Assembly: GCA_022410635.1 (NCBI GenBank)
Contig: JAJVDF010000019.1
Span: 2,919,012-2,983,011, forward strand
Origin: Tretioscincus oriximinensis
Lineage: Eukaryota; Chordata; Lepidosauria; Squamata; Gymnophthalmidae
Reading direction: 5' to 3'
Length of the DNA stretch: 64,000 nt
In this document: positions 34,739-46,836 of the stretch, one piece after another
How the letters are laid out: each line of letters opens with the position of its first letter
Numbering within the stretch: the stretch's first letter is position 1
The notes under the pieces: model-generated
Database searches by the model: none
The model's input: the letters and a program-made list of their open reading frames with translations, nothing else
Told to the model about the DNA's origin: nothing
Program-made: the position numbers and the translations under genes

Positions 34739-37204
34739 ATGGCATTTCTGATTAGGATTGTTTAGTCTGATCAAATCTGCAGACATTTTAATTGAATTAA
34801 ATAGTGGATAAATAAATCAAAGCAATGATCCCACCCCAAACCTTATGTCTGTCTTGACACTGTGTCAGGTAGACACAGCTGGGTCAAGTAGATTCCATGC
34901 AGCTCTCTCACCCAGATTTCAGTCATTCATATAATGACAGCCCCTTTCCACCTAAAAGTGAATCATAGATGAATGACATAGAAGAAGGGATGGTGGAATG
35001 ATTAGATTCTAAATATGTTTTACATACATTTTATATTTTTATTGTTACCTGTCCCAAGATCTTCAGCCAAAGGATGGGATAGAAATTGTTAAATAAAACA
35101 ACAATACGAGCAATTCACACACAAACACAAACATAAAGGTTCAGAAACTATGTAGATGGATATGTAATTGTACAAAGACAAAAGAAAATCAGATGGAAGA
35201 ATGCCACAGAGAAAAGCCACAGACTCATTTCTGAAGATCATTTTTGAAACCACAAATTGCAGTTTGCACACTACCTTCAAATACCATTTTCTTAGCCTAT
35301 CCTGACGCACCAGGAGCTGGCAATAGTGAGTGATGCCTTGAATGTGAAGTGAATTTGGTGGAAAGGAATGGCTATAGTGCTTCTGCATTGCTACCACTGC
35401 TTATCTTTGTAAATACAGATGGAATCTACTGTCATTGGGTAAAACAGTTGCAGCTGCNTGAAGCAAAGTGAATGTGAAAATAGGGTACAATTAGGGTACC
35501 ACCCAGCATTCGGTACTATCTGTAGCAGCAGTAGCAGAGAGAGATCCTTGGGTGGATGATTGCAATGACAGTGGCAATGATAACCTGGGCAGTTAATCCA
35601 ATCTCTTCTTAATTGAACATGCCTGAGAAGGACATGCCAATAGTATCTCTTATTGTCTAACCAATTCCTATTTATATATCCCTTAGAGAAGTACAAAACT
35701 GTTTTACTCATCTTGTAGAATTCATTTGGAGCATGAAACAAAGAAATGCTAGAGGAAAGATAGCAACTTAGGCTGCCTCCAGACAAGATCTAAAACCTGA
35801 TATTATTCTGGGTCCATATTTGAATCTGTTAAATAACATACCCATCCGTGTATTTTGCACTCAGAAGTACTCACCATGCCCTACATTTCTGTTTTTACTC
35901 TTTGGAGGTAGCCTAGGATATCATGCCAGACTTCTGCTTTTCTATCACAATCTCTATAAATCTCACTCCATATGGCTTTATACAGAGCAAGAAACTTCTC
36001 TTTCTCATACAATTATTTACAGCTCCCAGGGAACTCCGGGGTACTGGTAATTCCTTGTTTTCAATTGGCTCATCTGTTTCTCTTCTGTCATTGGCTGGTG
36101 GCTCCCCTTGTTATTCAGTGGATTACTACAAATGAAAAATGCCTCACTTTTAAAGTCTTCAGGGTCTGAGGTTGCTGGAGGTGGTAGTTAATAAAAAGAT
36201 CCTATATTTTCCTGTGCAAATTGAGCAGGCTTTTTCATGTCCACCTTCATTGAAAGAACTTTGAGGCATGGTTGAAGTTCTCGGCAAGGCTCATAGTCAT
36301 TTCCACATGGTTCTGTCATTGCACAAAATCAGCCTAAAAGGACTAGGAGAAAAAAGTGTTAATATTGGACCTTTCTAAAGCTACCACTGCTGGATCTCTG
36401 CAATTAGGTGAGACAAATCCACCATAATCACCCCATTATAGTATGAAGAAAACCTCATCTGGAACCACCATAGCTTAAGATCAAGGGGGCGAGGGGAATG
36501 AGAATTATTAAACTCAAGCAGGTAGGTTTGTATGCTGACTACCATCATAAAGTGAATAAGATCATTTAAACCAAGGATCCGTGGCTAAAAGTCAAATACA
36601 TTTATTTAATATTATATTTGCATGGTGAAATCTCAGGACATATCAAAAGAATATCTTTCCTGTTCCTATTGTTTTATCACATTTCTGCATATGTTCAACA
36701 TAATCAGATACAGAAACAAGAGAAAATGTACTTTGTAATAAATGCAGCAGTTCTCACCATGTAATAGCTCCTGAAATGTTTGCCTTGGGTTATGAAGAAA
36801 ATCTATTTAAAAAAAGGAGGCATAGAGAAAGAAATCTATTACTCTATTCATCCCATTCTCAAGGCTGCCCACATGGCTTCTCTTCATTTTCAATTCTCTC
36901 CAAGGTCTATTTCTATCATGTCTTTTATCTCTCATTTTGCTTTTTTTGCTGAAGGTATAAATTCTTCAGGACAGATAAATGTTGAAGACTTTCATTCTCT
37001 GGGCAGGAACATTGTTCAAGACTTTACTAAAGTAGACTTGTACATCTTATTTGGGATCATGGAGAGGAAAATCTCAAAATGTTTCCTTAGCAAAAAGATN
37101 GGGGCAATGGAGTGGATGACTCTTACAGTAGAAGGAGGGACATATGTTTTCTTCCAAAATTACCCATATTAGAATTTACAAGAAGATGCCTTCACTCAAG
37201 AGCA
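34739..37204. other. No gene; L2-type tail at 35030-35095
   Basis: 35045-35095 (CCCAAGATCTTCAGCCAAAG...TTAAATAAAA) is an L2/SINE-type 3' tail on the plus strand. The open frames at 35391-35786 (minus) and 36780-37172 (plus, 130 codons) show no domain I recognise and are likely chance. Confidence 0.4.
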
Positions 37205-37515
37205 ATTTGAACTACTTCATGAAGAGGTGGTGGTAGCTAACAGCTTGGATACCTTCAAGACAGGACTAGACAGGTTTATGGACCACAAGGCTATAAATGG
37301 GTACTAGGATGGATGTCTGGATGCTGTCTCNGGGATGGAGCAACAGGTATTGCTGCTGAAATGCCATTTGCAGGGAGTCATGAACAGGTGCATATTTTGC
37401 TTTCCTCTGTTCAGACTGCCCAGATGCATCTGGTGGGCCTCTGTGTGAAACAGAACGCTGGACTAGATGGGCTCTGGCCCGATTCAGTTTGGCTCTTCTT
37501 ATGCTCTTATGAACA
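37205..37515 (+). mobile_element. CR1 3' fragment
   Basis: Last CR1 codons (GAGGTGGTGGTAGCTAACAG; LDTFKTGLDRFMDHKAINGY-like) and the complete 3' UTR ending CTTCTTATGCTCTTATGAAC. The only clear plus-strand CR1 in the window. Confidence 0.9.
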
Positions 37516-37524
37516 TACTTCGTG

Positions 37525-37615
37525 CTGATCATTTTATTTGTTTATTTACGTTTCTATACGCCCTATACCTGAAGGTCTCAGACCAGTTAACAATAAAAAC
37601 CAAATTAACATATTA
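37525..37615 (-). repeat. L2-type 3' tail
   Basis: TTTATTTGTTTATTTACGTT then ACGCCCTATACCTGAAGGTC: reverse orientation of the conserved tail CCCTGAGACCTTCGGGTATAGGGC. Confidence 0.7.
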
Positions 37616-40600
37616 AAATAACAATATTATGAAGGGAGTAGCTGAGCACAGGACCTGAAGAATTTCATTACTACAGAGGCACAGAACATCTGAAGCCTGA
37701 ATGCTGCCTGTTAATTTGGGCAACATGTTGTCCCTTGATAGAAAATTACTTCCGAATATCGGGAAACTATGGGTTTTGGGAAACAGCCTATCTGATCTCA
37801 TGTTNGAAAGCTGATTTACTTGTTTGCATAGACAACTGGATCTTATTTGTTATACTTCATGCAATATTTTGTTTACAGCATTATGTTCATGTATAAAAAT
37901 AAATAGGGCATTATACTAAGACTCAGAAGTTCCACTCAAACATGAAAACTCACCGGGTAGTATTGGGTCATTTACCTACTTCACAAATTACTGTGATGGG
38001 GAAGCTGAAAGGAAGAGAATATAAACAAATGAATTTTAAAAATGGCAAAAATTAGAAATATTTTTCATCAGAAACGTTTTGTTCCTGCCTATTCTTTCTT
38101 CTCCTTCCTTCTCATTATGCTTTTCTATTATTGTTCTCCAGAAACATTATTGGTACAGCCACATTTAAACATAATTTCTTCATTTTTTTCTTCATAAAAT
38201 TTTGAGACTGCTTATCTACCCAATCTCTCTGACTTACTTCTGATTAGTTTTCCATGGTAAATTGGAATTAAAGCAAGGGAAGTCAAATAAGTAGGAGTCG
38301 GAGATGTAAGCATGAACAAACAATGATTTAATTAGAATAACTTTTACACTCAAAATAAACAAAATGACTGTTTTGAATGTAGCTAATCACTAGTAGGCTA
38401 CAAATCAGTTCTCATTTACAAAGACTGTCCTTAATGTTGAATAATCTTCAGTCTATTTCCTGAAAATAGTACATACTGCAAGCTTTGTAGAAAGGTAACA
38501 CTTTTTTTTATAAAGGACAGTGTTCTGTTCAGTCCCAAAGCAAATATTTTACATATAATGGTTGGAGAATGAGTATAAGATAAACAAATATGAGAAAAAT
38601 ATTTATTTATTTAATTAATTATTGTATATCCCATCCTATACCTTGAGAGCTCAAAGTAACTTACAATAATGCAAATTCATAAAAGCAGGATAAAAACACG
38701 TTCTCAACATTTTGGGGAGAAGCAACACACACGTTACAGCAGGATCTATTGAAGGAAAATTAAATAAAAATATGACTTCTCATGTCCAACATGCAGTATT
38801 TTCCTTCCAGTCCATGTTTTCTGAAAAGACTCTTTTCTACACAAAAACTTTGTTACTTCTATAAAATCTTTTTNAAAAATGTGTCATTTATATTGACATT
38901 GGTTTTCCAGGCATAGTAGGAGGGCATAATCTTCTTTTCCTTGTGAAGATAACCAATCATTTATGCAAACATGGGTTCCAGCTCAATGTTTACTGGTAAT
39001 TACAGTAGGAAATGAAGAAGAGCAGAAAATAATAAAGAAGAAGAGAAAGAGTCTAACTGTAATAAGCTGAGATTAAATTTTGTTCAACACTTCTGAAACA
39101 AAAAAGCTATAGACTTTTAAACGTGTCCCTCATTTCTTGGTTAGAGGAAGGTGGAATACTCGTGAGCCTTGAAGGAATAAAGTAGGAAACACATGTAATG
39201 ATTACCATGTCTGACTCTCCCTTGACTAAGTCACTGGAGACAAAGAATGTCAAAGAACCTGTGAATGGATACCAAACCACGATACAGTTTCACTCACAAA
39301 TTGGACAGAAATGTCATCTGTTGCAGGGAGATTGTGCAAATGAGTTCCCCACGTCATTTTCTTTAAATTTATCTATGTTTTACCTGTCCATTATAGAAAG
39401 GTCATACTTGTTGGGAAAAACATCCAGGGTTGTGCGTCTTCCCTATCAAATTCAGGTGCATTTAATAATAATTAAGTACGAGTGTAAAGCTACACAAATG
39501 GGGCAAGGGACGCATGCAAGTGGGTAGGAATAGAGCATTTCTATTTGAAGACAAATGTGATTAGGTGTAAAGAGCTAGAAAAAAGAAAGCCTTTGTACAA
39601 AGGTAGAGCACAGAAAAAGAGATGAGAGCTGCCAGAAGCAACAAGTTTTCTGAATTAGTCATTTTCAATGCCACAGCAGAGTAGGGAGCAGCATGAGGAT
39701 TTCATACAAACTCTGTAATAGCGTATCCCTGCCTGAGCTCTCAGATCCCATGCAGGGGTACACGAGAAAGCAAATGGCTGCCCCCCCTTACCCTGGGGAC
39801 TCCCACTTTACCAGAAGTGACATCATTTTGATGTCTCTTCTGATATTTATTTCCGAGTAATGAGCCCAGCATGACATCACTTCCTGTGCATGACAGGAAA
39901 TGACACNAAAAAAATCATACATGAGATAACCTAGGGCTGCACCAGATTTGCACTCCCTGCCCAATATCTGATGTCCGGCAGCTCCCAACATTGTGCCACA
40001 GGTGAGCATGGCAGCACACAGACATAGCACAACCACAAACGATGCACTGAATGCACATTGTCTGTATTTTGTTTGCTGCCTCTTAACAAGCTCTTCAAGT
40101 AGATTTGTTTTTACAGTGAAATGTAAGGCTTGTGTGCATCTGAGACCTTTGATATTTTAAGTTTGTTAATATTTTGACATATAAGTGAACAAAGAAATAT
40201 ATAATCATTGTAAAAAATATTGGAATCTACTGCTAGTGAATGAAAACTGTGATTTTCATATACTCCTTACTACTACTCAAACCCTACATGTTATTTTCAG
40301 TTATATTTTATTTTTTCAGTTACAGTGACATCAAATCAGAACACATTACTGAAATAAATGCCATTTTCACTTACTTCATACTGATTTAGATTAAGAACAG
40401 TTTTGCACACCCCTCCTGTGCCATTTGTCCTTGCTAACATGAAAGCTGTGGGTTTTTTAGTTCTGTTTTGTGAATAGCATTTATGGTGTAACAAAGTCAG
40501 TTGGAATCTTAATTAAAGGCAAAAGGCAAAGTTGCCTGTTTCATCTGTGGTTAGACTTTACCAAATAGATTCTCTTGCAGTGAACATGAAGAAATACAGG

Positions 40601-41827
40601 GGGGGGGATGGGATTCCTAATTAAGATGAAAAAACAAATTCTATACAGCTTTCTATTCAAACTATAATAATAATAAAAAATAGTTTAAAAAGGCCCGTGA
40701 TCATTAATGCACTGTTGATGAGTAGTTAAGGAAATTCACTCTTATTTCTAATGGAAAACAATCATTTTAAAACATTTAAGCTTACTTTAATTTAGTTAAG
40801 ATCATTTATGTCAAATATGTTTACTCATTCTCAGTAACAAATTTGCCCCAATGATAAAATAAACAGGAAAAATAGCATCTGAAATAAGTGTTTTTTGCTC
40901 TGCTTACAAGCTTTCGGTTTCTGTTATTCTAAAACATTCATCAGTTTGCATTTTTAAATGTACATTTTATTAGGTAAGTAAAATCTATTACATAATCATG
41001 TCTGAAGTTACTAATTCTCCCATACTGTTAATGTAGAAGAGATTAATTAAAACAATTGAAATTGTAGAGGCTTTCAAAATAAATGAGAAACTGCCATTTT
41101 CTCTGCCTTTATGTGTGTTATTACACGGGAATAACAAATCTAATTTTCCCATTTTCTGAATAATAAAGGAAAACTACAGTGAACTTTTCCATTGATATCA
41201 ATGGAAATGGATAAATGCAAAGCAGAATAGAACATTTTTCACAGATTGAAAGCAGCAAATTGGAATCTGTTTCATCACAAATGTGTCCTGCTTCAGAAAG
41301 TATAGGGAAATATTATATTACAGTTGCATTCTGAAAGATTTTAAATTAACACTAATCATGTAGGAGTTTCCATACCTGTCAAGCATAGGAAATGAGAGAA
41401 CAGTGAATGTCACTAAAGGTTGTGCAACTTTAGATAAGGAATTATTTCATTACTTTAGTATTCCATTCTAGTGTAAACTGCATCTCAGCAGCCCTAGCGT
41501 GCAGCAGCAAAGTTCTCTGAGATCCACTTGGAAGCTACCAGGATATGGAATTATTCCAAATATTAAGAATAAGCAATAGGGTAGATCCAAAAGGTATGAT
41601 GGTCTTCCAAGGCTGCAATGGGAAACACAAAAATCATTACTAATATTTTCCTGTTAATCCTTGAGAAATAAAAAGATGTCTGAAATCCATTTGTTTCTTA
41701 GGATGTAGACAGCCACAAGTTGAATACTTTGAATAACAACTTATTTCAGTTTTGAGCCTAAAGAGGAAACATTCTAAGATGAGAAGCAAAACTATTAAAG
41801 CTTCTGTACACTCAAAATTCAGATGGA
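37616..41827. other. No gene; L2 tail at 38595-38700
   Basis: 38595-38700 is another minus-strand L2-type tail (ATTTATTTATTTAATTAATT, ATCCCATCCTATACCTTGAG). 39800-39910 has repeated GTGACATCA words, which recur near 56390-56530. 40680-41180 is rich in TAAT words without repeat similarity. Confidence 0.4.
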
Positions 41828-41839
41828 TTCCCTCAAAAC

Positions 41840-42119
41840 TGAGAGCCAGTTTGTTGTCGTGGTTAGAGTGTGGAACTTTTATCTGCTGGTCTCCTGGTTC
41901 TATTCCCCACTCCTCTATGAAGCCAGCTAGGTGACCTTGGGCAAGTCATAGTTCTTTGAACTCTCTCAGCCCCGCCTACTCCACAGGGTGTCTCTTGTGG
42001 AGAAAGCAACAAAAGCTATGTGCGCCACCCTATGGTAGGCTGCCCTGAGATCTTCGGGTATAGGGCAAGATATAAATACAAATAAATAAATAAATAAAAT
42101 AAAATACTAAAATAGCAGT
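41840..42119 (+). repeat. tRNA-derived SINE with L2-like tail and target duplication
   Basis: Starts TGAGAGCCAGTTTGTTGTCG. The pol III A box lies around 41851-41868 and the B box GGTTCTATTCC near 41893. The body holds CTCTCAGCCCCGCC and CACAGGGTGTCTCTTGTGG, and it ends GCCCTGAGATCTTCGGGTAT then (AAAT)n. The 12-bp repeat TTCCCTCAAAAC flanks it at 41828-41839 and 42120-42131. The tail shared with L2 suggests mobilisation by an L2-type LINE (inference). Confidence 0.9.
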
Positions 42120-42187
42120 TTCCCTCAAAACCCCCAGGCAATTGCCACTGATTTCACTCATAGATCGTTCTATCAGAACATAGCCCT

Positions 42188-42282
42188 CTGCTCCACTAAC
42201 ATGGCGCTGCTGGTGCAGCCCACTGTTCCATCAGCCAACTGAGACAGTGGGTGGCAATGGCAACACCATGTTAGTGGAGCAG
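42188..42282. repeat. 95-bp hairpin with 17-bp perfect outer stem
   Basis: CTGCTCCACTAACATGG (42188-42204) pairs perfectly with 42266-42282; inside, CCCACTGT (42219-42226) pairs with ACAGTGGG (42244-42251). It lies between the SINE and the PLE. Confidence 0.75.
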
Positions 42283-42589
42283 TCCCCTATCGTGACTCCT
42301 ATGCAGAAAGGGAGTCGAATTACCTTAAAGCGTGCCGTCAGTGAACCCTTTGTGGAGCGATCACCAACCAGCGCTGATTGTGAAAAGGCTGTGATGTGTG
42401 GATAGTTCAGGCGAGAGTGAGATATGAAGGAATCTGATGTTGCCAGCAAACTGTCTTGTAGCCTTTTAGATGAGGGACTACTGTATTTCCTCTAGACAAG
42501 CAGCAAACAAAATGTCTGCTGGAAGGGTATGTTACATGTACAGAAAATCTTGCTTGACAGGATCTGACAGAATGAATGGAAATCCATCC

Positions 42590-44740
42590 ATCTCTCTAGC
42601 TCAGGTACAGACAGATATAATCTTTCTTAAACACTGCAAACAGGAGGACATCATCCCCAAAGGACTACGAGTAAAGCACCAACTACATACCACATACCAC
42701 ACAGACTACAGTGACAAACTATGCAAGATTTTCTCCAAGAAACTATTGAAGCACCTTATCAGCATCTTACATTAGGAACCAACCCTACACAGAAGACAAT
42801 GAACACAACCACTCAGAAAAAAAAGCACAGGACATATTAAGAACACATTTCTCCTCATTAATGGTTATAAAAGAAAAAAAANTATTCTCGCTGCTACAAG
42901 ATTCCNTTAGTCATAACAGAAACATCTCTCAAGACACACTCTGAGCCAGACTAAAGAGTCGGTCCTATCACGGGGACTATCCTTCTGCCCATCCAAACGC
43001 ACACAAATGATACGTTTTTGTGGTGAACTAGAGACATTCTTCCGCCGCCTACGACTTAAGGAATTCTTCAAGGATACCACTCAAGACAACAACTCACAAG
43101 AATCATCCCGCTCATTGGAATCAATCAACCAGCACACTAATGTACGGCAGAACACCACTCAGAATTGTAAAAAGAAGAACTTCACATGGACTCCTCCGGA
43201 TGGACTATGCATGGAACTAGATTTTTACATCGACTGCTTTCGTCAACGTGCCCAAACCCAGATAATCAACAAACATCGTGCGCTAACATACAATCTAAGC
43301 CGCAAGGAACAGGAGGCCATACATAATCTCAAGAACAACCCTAATATTATAATCAAAGAGGCCGACAAAGGAGGAGCTGTGGTTATCATGAACAAATCTG
43401 ACTACACACAGGAAACCAGAAAGCAACTATCCAACACCACATTCTATAGAATCCTATCCAAAGATCCTACAGAGGAATACCGTAAGGAATTACGATCACT
43501 ACTTATGGAGTTTCCCATGGAAGTATGAGATCTGATGCAAATGGACACACCACAGGAACCCTGTCCAAGCACCTTCTATTTGCTACCTAAAATACACAAA
43601 CAAGGCAACCCTGGAAGGCCCATCGTTTCCAGCATTGGAACCCTTACAGTTGGTGCCTCTGGATATATGGAAAAAGTACTTAGACCCTATGCTATCAATA
43701 CTCCTAGCTATGTGAGGGATACGACTGACTTCCTATGGAAGCTACAGTCCATACACAACCTCCCAAAGGACACTATCTTGGCTACTAAAGATGGAATACA
43801 AGCTATCAAGAACACCATTTCCCATAGCCCCTCTGCAGACCTAGCCACTAAGATCTCCCAGTTTGTTCTCACCCATAACTATTTCACTGTTGACAATAAC
43901 ATATATCTCCAAACTAATGGTATTGCCATGGGTACACGTATGGCACCCCAATACGCCAACATCTTTATGGCTGATCTAGAACAATGCTTTCTCAACTCTT
44001 GCACACAGAAACCTCTACTTTAGTTAAGATTCATCGATGACATCTTTATAATCTGGACTCACGGGGAGGACTCACTAAGGACATTCCACCAAAATTTCAA
44101 TAGCTTCCACCCTACCATTAATCTCAGCTTGGAATGATCTAGGGAGCAAGTTCACTTTCTGGACACCACCATAAAATTGCACAAGGACGTCTGAGCACAA
44201 CTCTGTATCGCAAACCCACTGATCGATACACCTACTTACACGCCTCTAGTTTCCACCCTGAATACACAACCAAATCCATTGTCTACAGCTAAGCTCTCAG
44301 ATATAACTGCATCTGCTTGGATCCAAAGGACAGAGATGCCAAACTCCTGGAACAACAACAAGCATTCCTCANGCTACAGTACCCACCACATGAAGTAAAA
44401 AACAACAACAAATCAACAGAGCCAGAATGGTACCCAGAATCAAACAATTACAGGACAGATTGAGGATAGAAAACAACAGAACCCCATTAGTGGTCACATA
44501 CAGCTCACAACTGGGGGCCCTCAAATACATAATAAATGAACTTCAACCTATTTTAGATAAGAACGCTGCTCTCTCAAAAGCACTTGGTGGGAAACCTTTG
44601 TTTGCTTACAAACAACCACCCAACCTCAAACAACTACTCACTCAGAAAACACAGATGGAGAAATGGGAACTAGACCCTGCCACAAACCCAGATGTCAATT
44701 CTGCTCACACATCCACTCTGGCAATGTAATCACAGGGCCT
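42590..44740 (+). pseudogene. PLE reverse transcriptase, broken
   Basis: One reading frame runs through 42470-42775, 43007-43528 and 43535-44200. Motifs: KQEDIIPKGLRVKHQL (N-terminal), NIIIKEADKGGAVVIMNKSD (start of the core), STFYLLPKIHKQGNPGRPIV (the signature L-P-K-I-H-K), GIAMGTRMAPQYANIFMADL, and RFIDDIFIIW with both catalytic aspartates. Later TLYRKPTDRYTYLHASSFHP marks the C-terminal part in a shifted frame. In-frame stops lie at 42773-42775, 43526-43528, 44021-44023, 44135-44137 and 44192-44194, with a frameshift near 44190-44200 and Ns at 42882, 42906 and 44371. The family's enzyme reverse-transcribes the element; this copy cannot. Confidence 0.9.
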
Positions 44741-45374
44741 GATAAGAACATAAGAACATAAGAAGAGCCATACTGGATCAGGCCACAGCCCATCAAGTCC
44801 AGCATTCTGTGTCACACAGAGGCCTACCAGATGCACCTGGGCAGTCCAAACAGAGGAAAGCAAAATATGCACCTGTTCATGACACCCTGCAAATGGTATT
44901 TCAAGAGTCCTGCCTGTTGCTCCATCCCGGAGGCGACATCCAGACAACTATCCTAGTATCCATTTATACCCTTAGTGTCCATAAACCTGTATAGTCCTGT
45001 CTTGAAACTATCCAAGCTGTTAGCTACCACTACCTCTTCAGGAAGTAAATTCCNCAGGCCGATGACCCTCTGGGTGAAAAAATACTTTCCTTTGTCTGTT
45101 CTCACTTTTCTACCCAACAGTTTTAAGGAGTGCCCTCTGGACCTTGTGTTGTGTGATAGAGAAAACATTTTTTCTCTATTCACCCTGTCGATCCCATGCA
45201 TGATTTTGTACACTTCAATCAGATCACCCCTCAAACGTCTCCTTTCAAGGCTGAAGAGGCCCAGACGTTGCAGCCTTGCTTCGTAAAGGAGGTGCTCCAG
45301 ACCCTCGATCATTTTTGTTGCCCTTTTCTGCACCTTCTCCAGTTCCAAAATATCCCTCTTGAGATGTGGTGACC
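44741..45374 (-). mobile_element. CR1 fragment inserted in the PLE
   Basis: Minus-strand CR1: the 3' terminus at 44744-44765 shows the duplicated octamer AAGAACAT, then 3' UTR, then the C-terminal ORF2 at 45348-44953 (131 open codons: LEKVQKRATKMIEGLEHLLY ... SLERRRLRGDLIEVYKIMHG ... LPEEVVVANSLDSFKTGLYR). It splits the PLE linker from its endonuclease; PLE sequence resumes at about 45375. It is the best-preserved CR1 piece here and must be younger than the PLE copy. Confidence 0.9.
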
Positions 45375-45737
45375 AACACCACCAATAATATTAGAGGCAC
45401 TTTTACATGCTTGCCTTCTAATGTGGTGTGTTCCATTTTCTGCCAACAATGCCCCTCAACACTCTACATTGGGCAAACAGGACAATCCCTACACCAGAGA
45501 ATAAATGGACACAAATCAGATATTTGAAATGGCAACACACAGAAACCAGTTGCTGAAAACTTGTACNTTCCAGGACATTCTATCTCAGACCTCAGGACTG
45601 CAGTCCTTGAACAAAGAAACTACAAATGGAGATTTGAAAGGGAAGCAGTAGAACTTGAATACATTCATAAGTTCCAGACCGTCAACAAAGGACTTAATGA
45701 AGAAAATGGTTTCCTGTCCAATTATACATTTTTATGA
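45375..45737 (+). pseudogene. PLE GIY-YIG endonuclease domain
   Basis: A 121-codon frame with one stop (TGA after GHKSDI, near 45527). It reads CSIFCQQC, then STLYIGQTGQSLHQRINGHK, the Y-I-G half of the GIY-YIG motif with the downstream Arg and His, and later LRTAVLEQRNYKWRFEREA and the closing Glu-containing stretch. The Cys-rich lead-in and this nuclease are diagnostic of endonuclease-bearing PLEs, which use it to nick the target. The frame ends at TGA 45735-45737. Without the single stop the domain would look close to complete. Confidence 0.88.
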
Positions 45738-45930
45738 CACCTANGTATTTGATTGATTTACTATCAGACATTGCCTCTTGTTGCACCAGGGACTTTTTCA
45801 CATGAGAGGATTAGTTTCTGCTATTTACCTGTTTTCTAAACCTGGAGTTCATACCCCATTGCATATGCTTTGTCATCTCTCATACACAGTTTCCTATAAA
45901 TACCTGACCCTGACATTAGTCCCTCAGCAT

Positions 45931-45965
45931 CTGAAGAAATAGACATGTNTACGAAAGCTTATGCC
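45931..45965 (+). ncRNA. Hammerhead-like motif in the PLE 3' UTR
   Basis: CTGAAGA (45931-45937), short stem, GAAA (45953-45956), GC-TTAT-GC. The same arrangement as in the fold-back copies; stem II contains an N and A-U changes. Position 16.1 is C rather than U. Confidence 0.4.
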
Positions 45966-46050
45966 ACCCACATTTCTTCTGTTAGTCTCAAAGTGCTACT
46001 GGCCCCTTTGCTGGACTTTCTACTGGACTAACATGCCTATTTCTCTGAAA

Positions 46051-46754
46051 AGAAAGACAAGAAGTGATTGTACTCCTTAATGTTCCTATAAATGCTGTCA
46101 AAAAACTATTATCAATATCTTGTAATTCAAAATGGAGACTTCATGTTCCTGGCCTAAATCAAGCAACTAGATCCAAGAAATTGGGATATGCCACAAAACC
46201 TTTACATGATGGCTGCATGTACTAATCTAAACAAGGAGATGAATGAAAATTCTCTGGTATCTGAACTAACAAACCAGCCATTTCCAGGGTCATGTCTAGA
46301 GTTCAATGTAATGATGACAGATTCCTCACACCTGTTAGACTAATCTACATGGTAGGTAGACGCACCATCTCCCAGTTAATGATTTTCATATATGGGGGGC
46401 CAGTGTTCTACTATCTTAAAATCTGATGCCTCTCAGCAGTTATTGCACTGAGTAGATATTGCATTCCCTGGTAGTAGCTAATCTGGTTCACAAGGACTAT
46501 GTGAAAACTACTTAAATTCTTCATAAAATTGCCTTGATTTGATTAGTGCTATTATGATGATGATGATGATTATAATAAATTACCTTTGAAATGGCTTAGA
46601 GATACTTTAAAGATAGTTCATTTTATAATAGTCTATATCATTCTAGGCTTTTCTAGGTTGATTAAAGAAAAAAACTCAAATGCTTTCACTTTAAGGTATT
46701 TCAGAGCTGCTGTTCTGATACATATAAATTCCATTTTTTAAAAAATAAGGTAAA
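46051..46754. other. No gene recognised
   Basis: AT-rich unique-looking DNA with a small GAT repeat at 46554-46570. Confidence 0.4.
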
Positions 46755-46836
46755 TATACTGCTCAAAACAATTAAGGGAACACTTTAGCATACACTGTTA
46801 TGTTAATGTGTTCCCTTAATTGTTTTGAGCAGTATA
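46755..46836. mobile_element. 82-bp mariner-like MITE, copy 2
   Basis: Perfect 29-bp arms (46755-46783, 46808-46836), identical to copy 1. The 24-base centre is the reverse complement of the copy 1 centre with about 4 differences, so it lies in the opposite orientation. Confidence 0.88.

Larger units (their letters stand above)
42480..46050 (+). mobile_element. Penelope-like element, nearly full length, with CR1 insertion
   Basis: Order: N-terminal conserved region (about 42590-42775), reverse transcriptase (43007-44200), linker (44200-44740), CR1 insertion (44741-45374), GIY-YIG endonuclease (45375-45737), and a 3' UTR (45738-46050) that supplies the sequence found in the fold-back elements. 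PLEs are retroelements whose reverse transcriptase is related to telomerase reverse transcriptase. No upstream partial repeat (pLTR) is visible before 42480, so the 5' end is probably truncated and its exact position is uncertain. Confidence 0.88.

Noticed and set aside
35391..35786. 131-codon minus-strand ORF
   Set aside because: Irregular composition and no domain; likely chance.
36780..37172. 130-codon plus-strand ORF as a host gene
   Set aside because: No domain, contains an N codon, and has no splice-site or conservation evidence.
43007..44200. Telomerase reverse transcriptase pseudogene
   Set aside because: The LPKIHK and GTRMAPQYANIF motifs and the attached GIY-YIG domain are PLE-specific; no telomerase RNA-binding domain is visible.
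45375..45737. Homing endonuclease or UvrC-like gene
   Set aside because: The GIY-YIG motif is in line with a PLE reverse transcriptase and its Cys-rich linker, so it is the PLE endonuclease.
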